From Gemmatimonadota bacterium (lineage in GTDB: Bacteria > Gemmatimonadota > Gemmatimonadetes > Longimicrobiales > Longimicrobiaceae): a stretch of 6,295 nucleotides of DNA. The notes below the pieces were generated by a model. That model was not told the origin of the DNA. It saw only the letters and a program-made list of their open reading frames with translations, and ran no database searches. Position numbers and translations under genes: made by a program. Position 1 is the stretch's first letter; each line of letters begins with the position of its first letter. Location of the stretch: NCBI GenBank assembly GCA_019348265.1, contig JAHWJV010000219.1, positions 1 to 6,295 on the forward strand, read 5' to 3'. Below, one piece after another: positions 5,460 to 6,295 of this stretch.

Positions 5460-6262
5460 CAGTCCGCCGCTTCCCGCAGGCTCGCGCCCGGCTCCGTCTG
5501 GTCGCGGCGCGCCAGCGCCGCGCCGATGAACGACGCGAAGAGCGGGTGCGGGTGATTCGGGCGCGACTTGAGCTCCGGGTGGAACTGCGTCCCGAGGAAC
5601 CACGGGTGGCCCGGCAGCTCGATCATCTCCACCAGGTTGCCGTCGGGCGAGGTGCCCGAGACCGTCATCCCGTTCTCGGTGAGCGGATCGCGGTACGTGT
5701 TGTTCACCTCGTAGCGGTGGCGGTGCCGCTCACTGATCTCGCTGGCGCCGTAGATCTCGGCCGCTCGCGATCCGGGCTGCAGCCGCGCCGTGAAGGACCC
5801 GAGCCGCATGGTCCCGCCGAGGTCGGTCACCTCGCGCTGCGAGTTCATCAGGCAGATCACCGGGTGCGCCGTGTCCGACGACCACTCCGCGGAGTGCGCC
5901 TCGTCGAAGCCGCAGACGTTGCGCGAGAACTCGATGATCGCGGTCTGCAGGCCGAGGCAGACGCCGAAGAAGGGGAGCTCGTTCTCGCGCGCCCAGCGGA
6001 TCGCGTTCAACATCCCCTCGACGCCGCGGACACCGAACCCGCCGGGGATCAGCAGCCCGTGGTACTCGCCCAGCCGCTCCGCCGCGTCGACCGTCTCGAT
6101 CTCCGTCAGCAGCAGCTGCGCACCCGCCGCCGCGGCGACGTACGCCTGTCGGTCGAGCGGCTGCCGGGTCAGCCCCCAGCCGCCGCGGACGACCTCGTAG
6201 CCGAGCGCCTCGAGACGGCGTACGCCGTCGTCGGTCAGCTCGGCAGTCACGAAGGCGCGCAT
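5459..6262 (-). CDS. pyrG: Chimeric ORF: 2-hydroxyacid-dehydrogenase-like N-terminus joined to the glutaminase domain of CTP synthase (267 aa)
   Basis: CTP synthase makes CTP from UTP, ATP and glutamine. From about residue 62 onward this is clearly its class I glutamine amidotransferase domain. It has LLIPGGFGVRGVEGML (70-85), nucleophile Cys in FFGVCLGLQ (C102), TDLGGTMRLG (146-155), ERHRHRYEVNN (178-188) and FHPE (H228, E230), so the Cys-His-Glu triad is intact. The synthetase half and the start of the glutaminase domain, about 340 of E. coli's 545 residues, are absent. Residues 1-61 instead resemble the N-terminus of D-2-hydroxyacid dehydrogenases. An in-frame TGA at 6280-6278 shows the frame does not continue upstream. 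Such a protein should not make CTP by itself. It may be a deletion or fusion remnant, a repurposed amidotransferase, or an assembly error; a full pyrG should exist elsewhere. The kdsA ATG overlaps its stop, consistent with an original pyrG-kdsA operon. Confidence 0.8.
   Translation of the reverse strand: MRAFVTAELTDDGVRRLEALGYEVVRGGWGLTRQPLDRQAYVAAAAGAQLLLTEIETVDAAERLGEYHGLLIPGGFGVRGVEGMLNAIRWARENELPFFGVCLGLQTAIIEFSRNVCGFDEAHSAEWSSDTAHPVICLMNSQREVTDLGGTMRLGSFTARLQPGSRAAEIYGASEISERHRHRYEVNNTYRDPLTENGMTVSGTSPDGNLVEMIELPGHPWFLGTQFHPELKSRPNHPHPLFASFIGAALARRDQTEPGASLREAAD
6080..6262 (-). other. Foreign N-terminal segment resembling a D-2-hydroxyacid dehydrogenase start (residues 1-61)
   Basis: The pattern RAFVTAELTDDGVRRLEALG, then YEVVRGGWGLTR, then a helix around YVAAAAGA and the strand LLLTEIE before VDAA is the beta-alpha-beta start of the flavodoxin-like substrate domain of D-2-hydroxyacid dehydrogenases. 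The GWG.T and TE.E.VDA elements are what I recognise. CTP synthases instead have a strand such as GMVGKY followed by a D/E-AY helix here. The segment stops before any NAD-binding or catalytic part of a dehydrogenase. The join with PyrG sequence is around residues 58-64 (about 6070-6090). This is recognised from memory, not by a search. Confidence 0.6.
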
Positions 6263-6264
6263 CG

Positions 6265-6292
6265 GGGCAGTCTGCCCTCAGCCGCCGGGCAG
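6265..6292 (-). repeat. Overlapping inverted repeats just upstream of the chimeric ORF
   Basis: In transcript direction CTGCCC (6292-6287), GGGCAG (6277-6272) and CTGCCC (6270-6265) occur in turn, ending 2 nt before the ATG at 6262. The middle copy can pair with either flank, giving two mutually exclusive hairpins. The second, GGGC-AGACT-GCCC, would sit directly in front of the start codon. This might affect translation, or mark an operator, but such short GC-rich palindromes are easily accidental here. Confidence 0.3.
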
Positions 6293-6295
6293 GGC

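Noticed and set aside
4602..5555. Plus-strand 317-codon frame opposite kdsA
   Set aside because: It is Arg/His-rich antisense shadow of a clearly conserved gene.
5460..5603. Upstream extension of the kdsA frame
   Set aside because: It lies inside the glutaminase-coding sequence and is Pro/Arg-rich. KdsA homology begins just after the ATG at 5459.
1..6295. Rho-independent terminators, promoters, tRNA/rRNA genes, CRISPR arrays or insertion sequences
   Set aside because: No hairpin followed by a T-run, no convincing -35/-10 pair, no RNA-gene signature and no spaced repeats were seen. Genes abut or overlap throughout.

Overview
The window reads entirely on the minus strand as one tightly packed gene block. 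From the right edge leftwards the order is: an anomalous ORF carrying the C-terminal glutaminase domain of CTP synthase (pyrG), then kdsA, kdsC, kdsD, lptC, lptA and lptB, the last running off the left edge. DNA is GC-rich with strong G/C preference at third codon positions. The organism is a diderm that makes Kdo-containing lipopolysaccharide. The gene order, a lipoprotein-type LptC and a very long OstA-like LptA make me think of Gemmatimonadota or a related lineage, but that is an impression and cannot be proved from the window.

Layout: 5459-6262 chimeric pyrG-type ORF; 4623-5459 kdsA; 4055-4630 kdsC; 3048-4058 kdsD; 2470-3036 lptC; 941-2470 lptA; 1-944 lptB (3' end missing). Five of the six junctions overlap by 1-8 nt and the sixth is an 11-nt gap, so the block is almost certainly co-transcribed and partly translationally coupled. 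I see no internal promoter or terminator and no gene-free stretch longer than about 33 nt. No RNA genes, insertion sequences or CRISPR repeats are visible.

How the genes fit together: KdsD makes arabinose-5-phosphate, KdsA condenses it with phosphoenolpyruvate, and KdsC removes the phosphate to give Kdo. CTP synthase would supply the CTP used by KdsB (not in the window) to activate Kdo. LptB energises extraction of finished LPS from the inner membrane, LptC accepts it and LptA carries it across the periplasm. LptF, LptG and LptD are not present here.

The oddities are: (1) the pyrG-type ORF lacks the whole synthetase half of CTP synthase and instead begins with about 60 residues that look like the N-terminus of a 2-hydroxyacid dehydrogenase; (2) LptB has an in-frame N-terminal extension of about 148 residues, ending in a Pro/Ala linker; (3) LptA is 509 residues, much longer than the enterobacterial protein, and contains a tandem 32-residue duplication; (4) LptC carries a lipobox rather than a plain membrane anchor.
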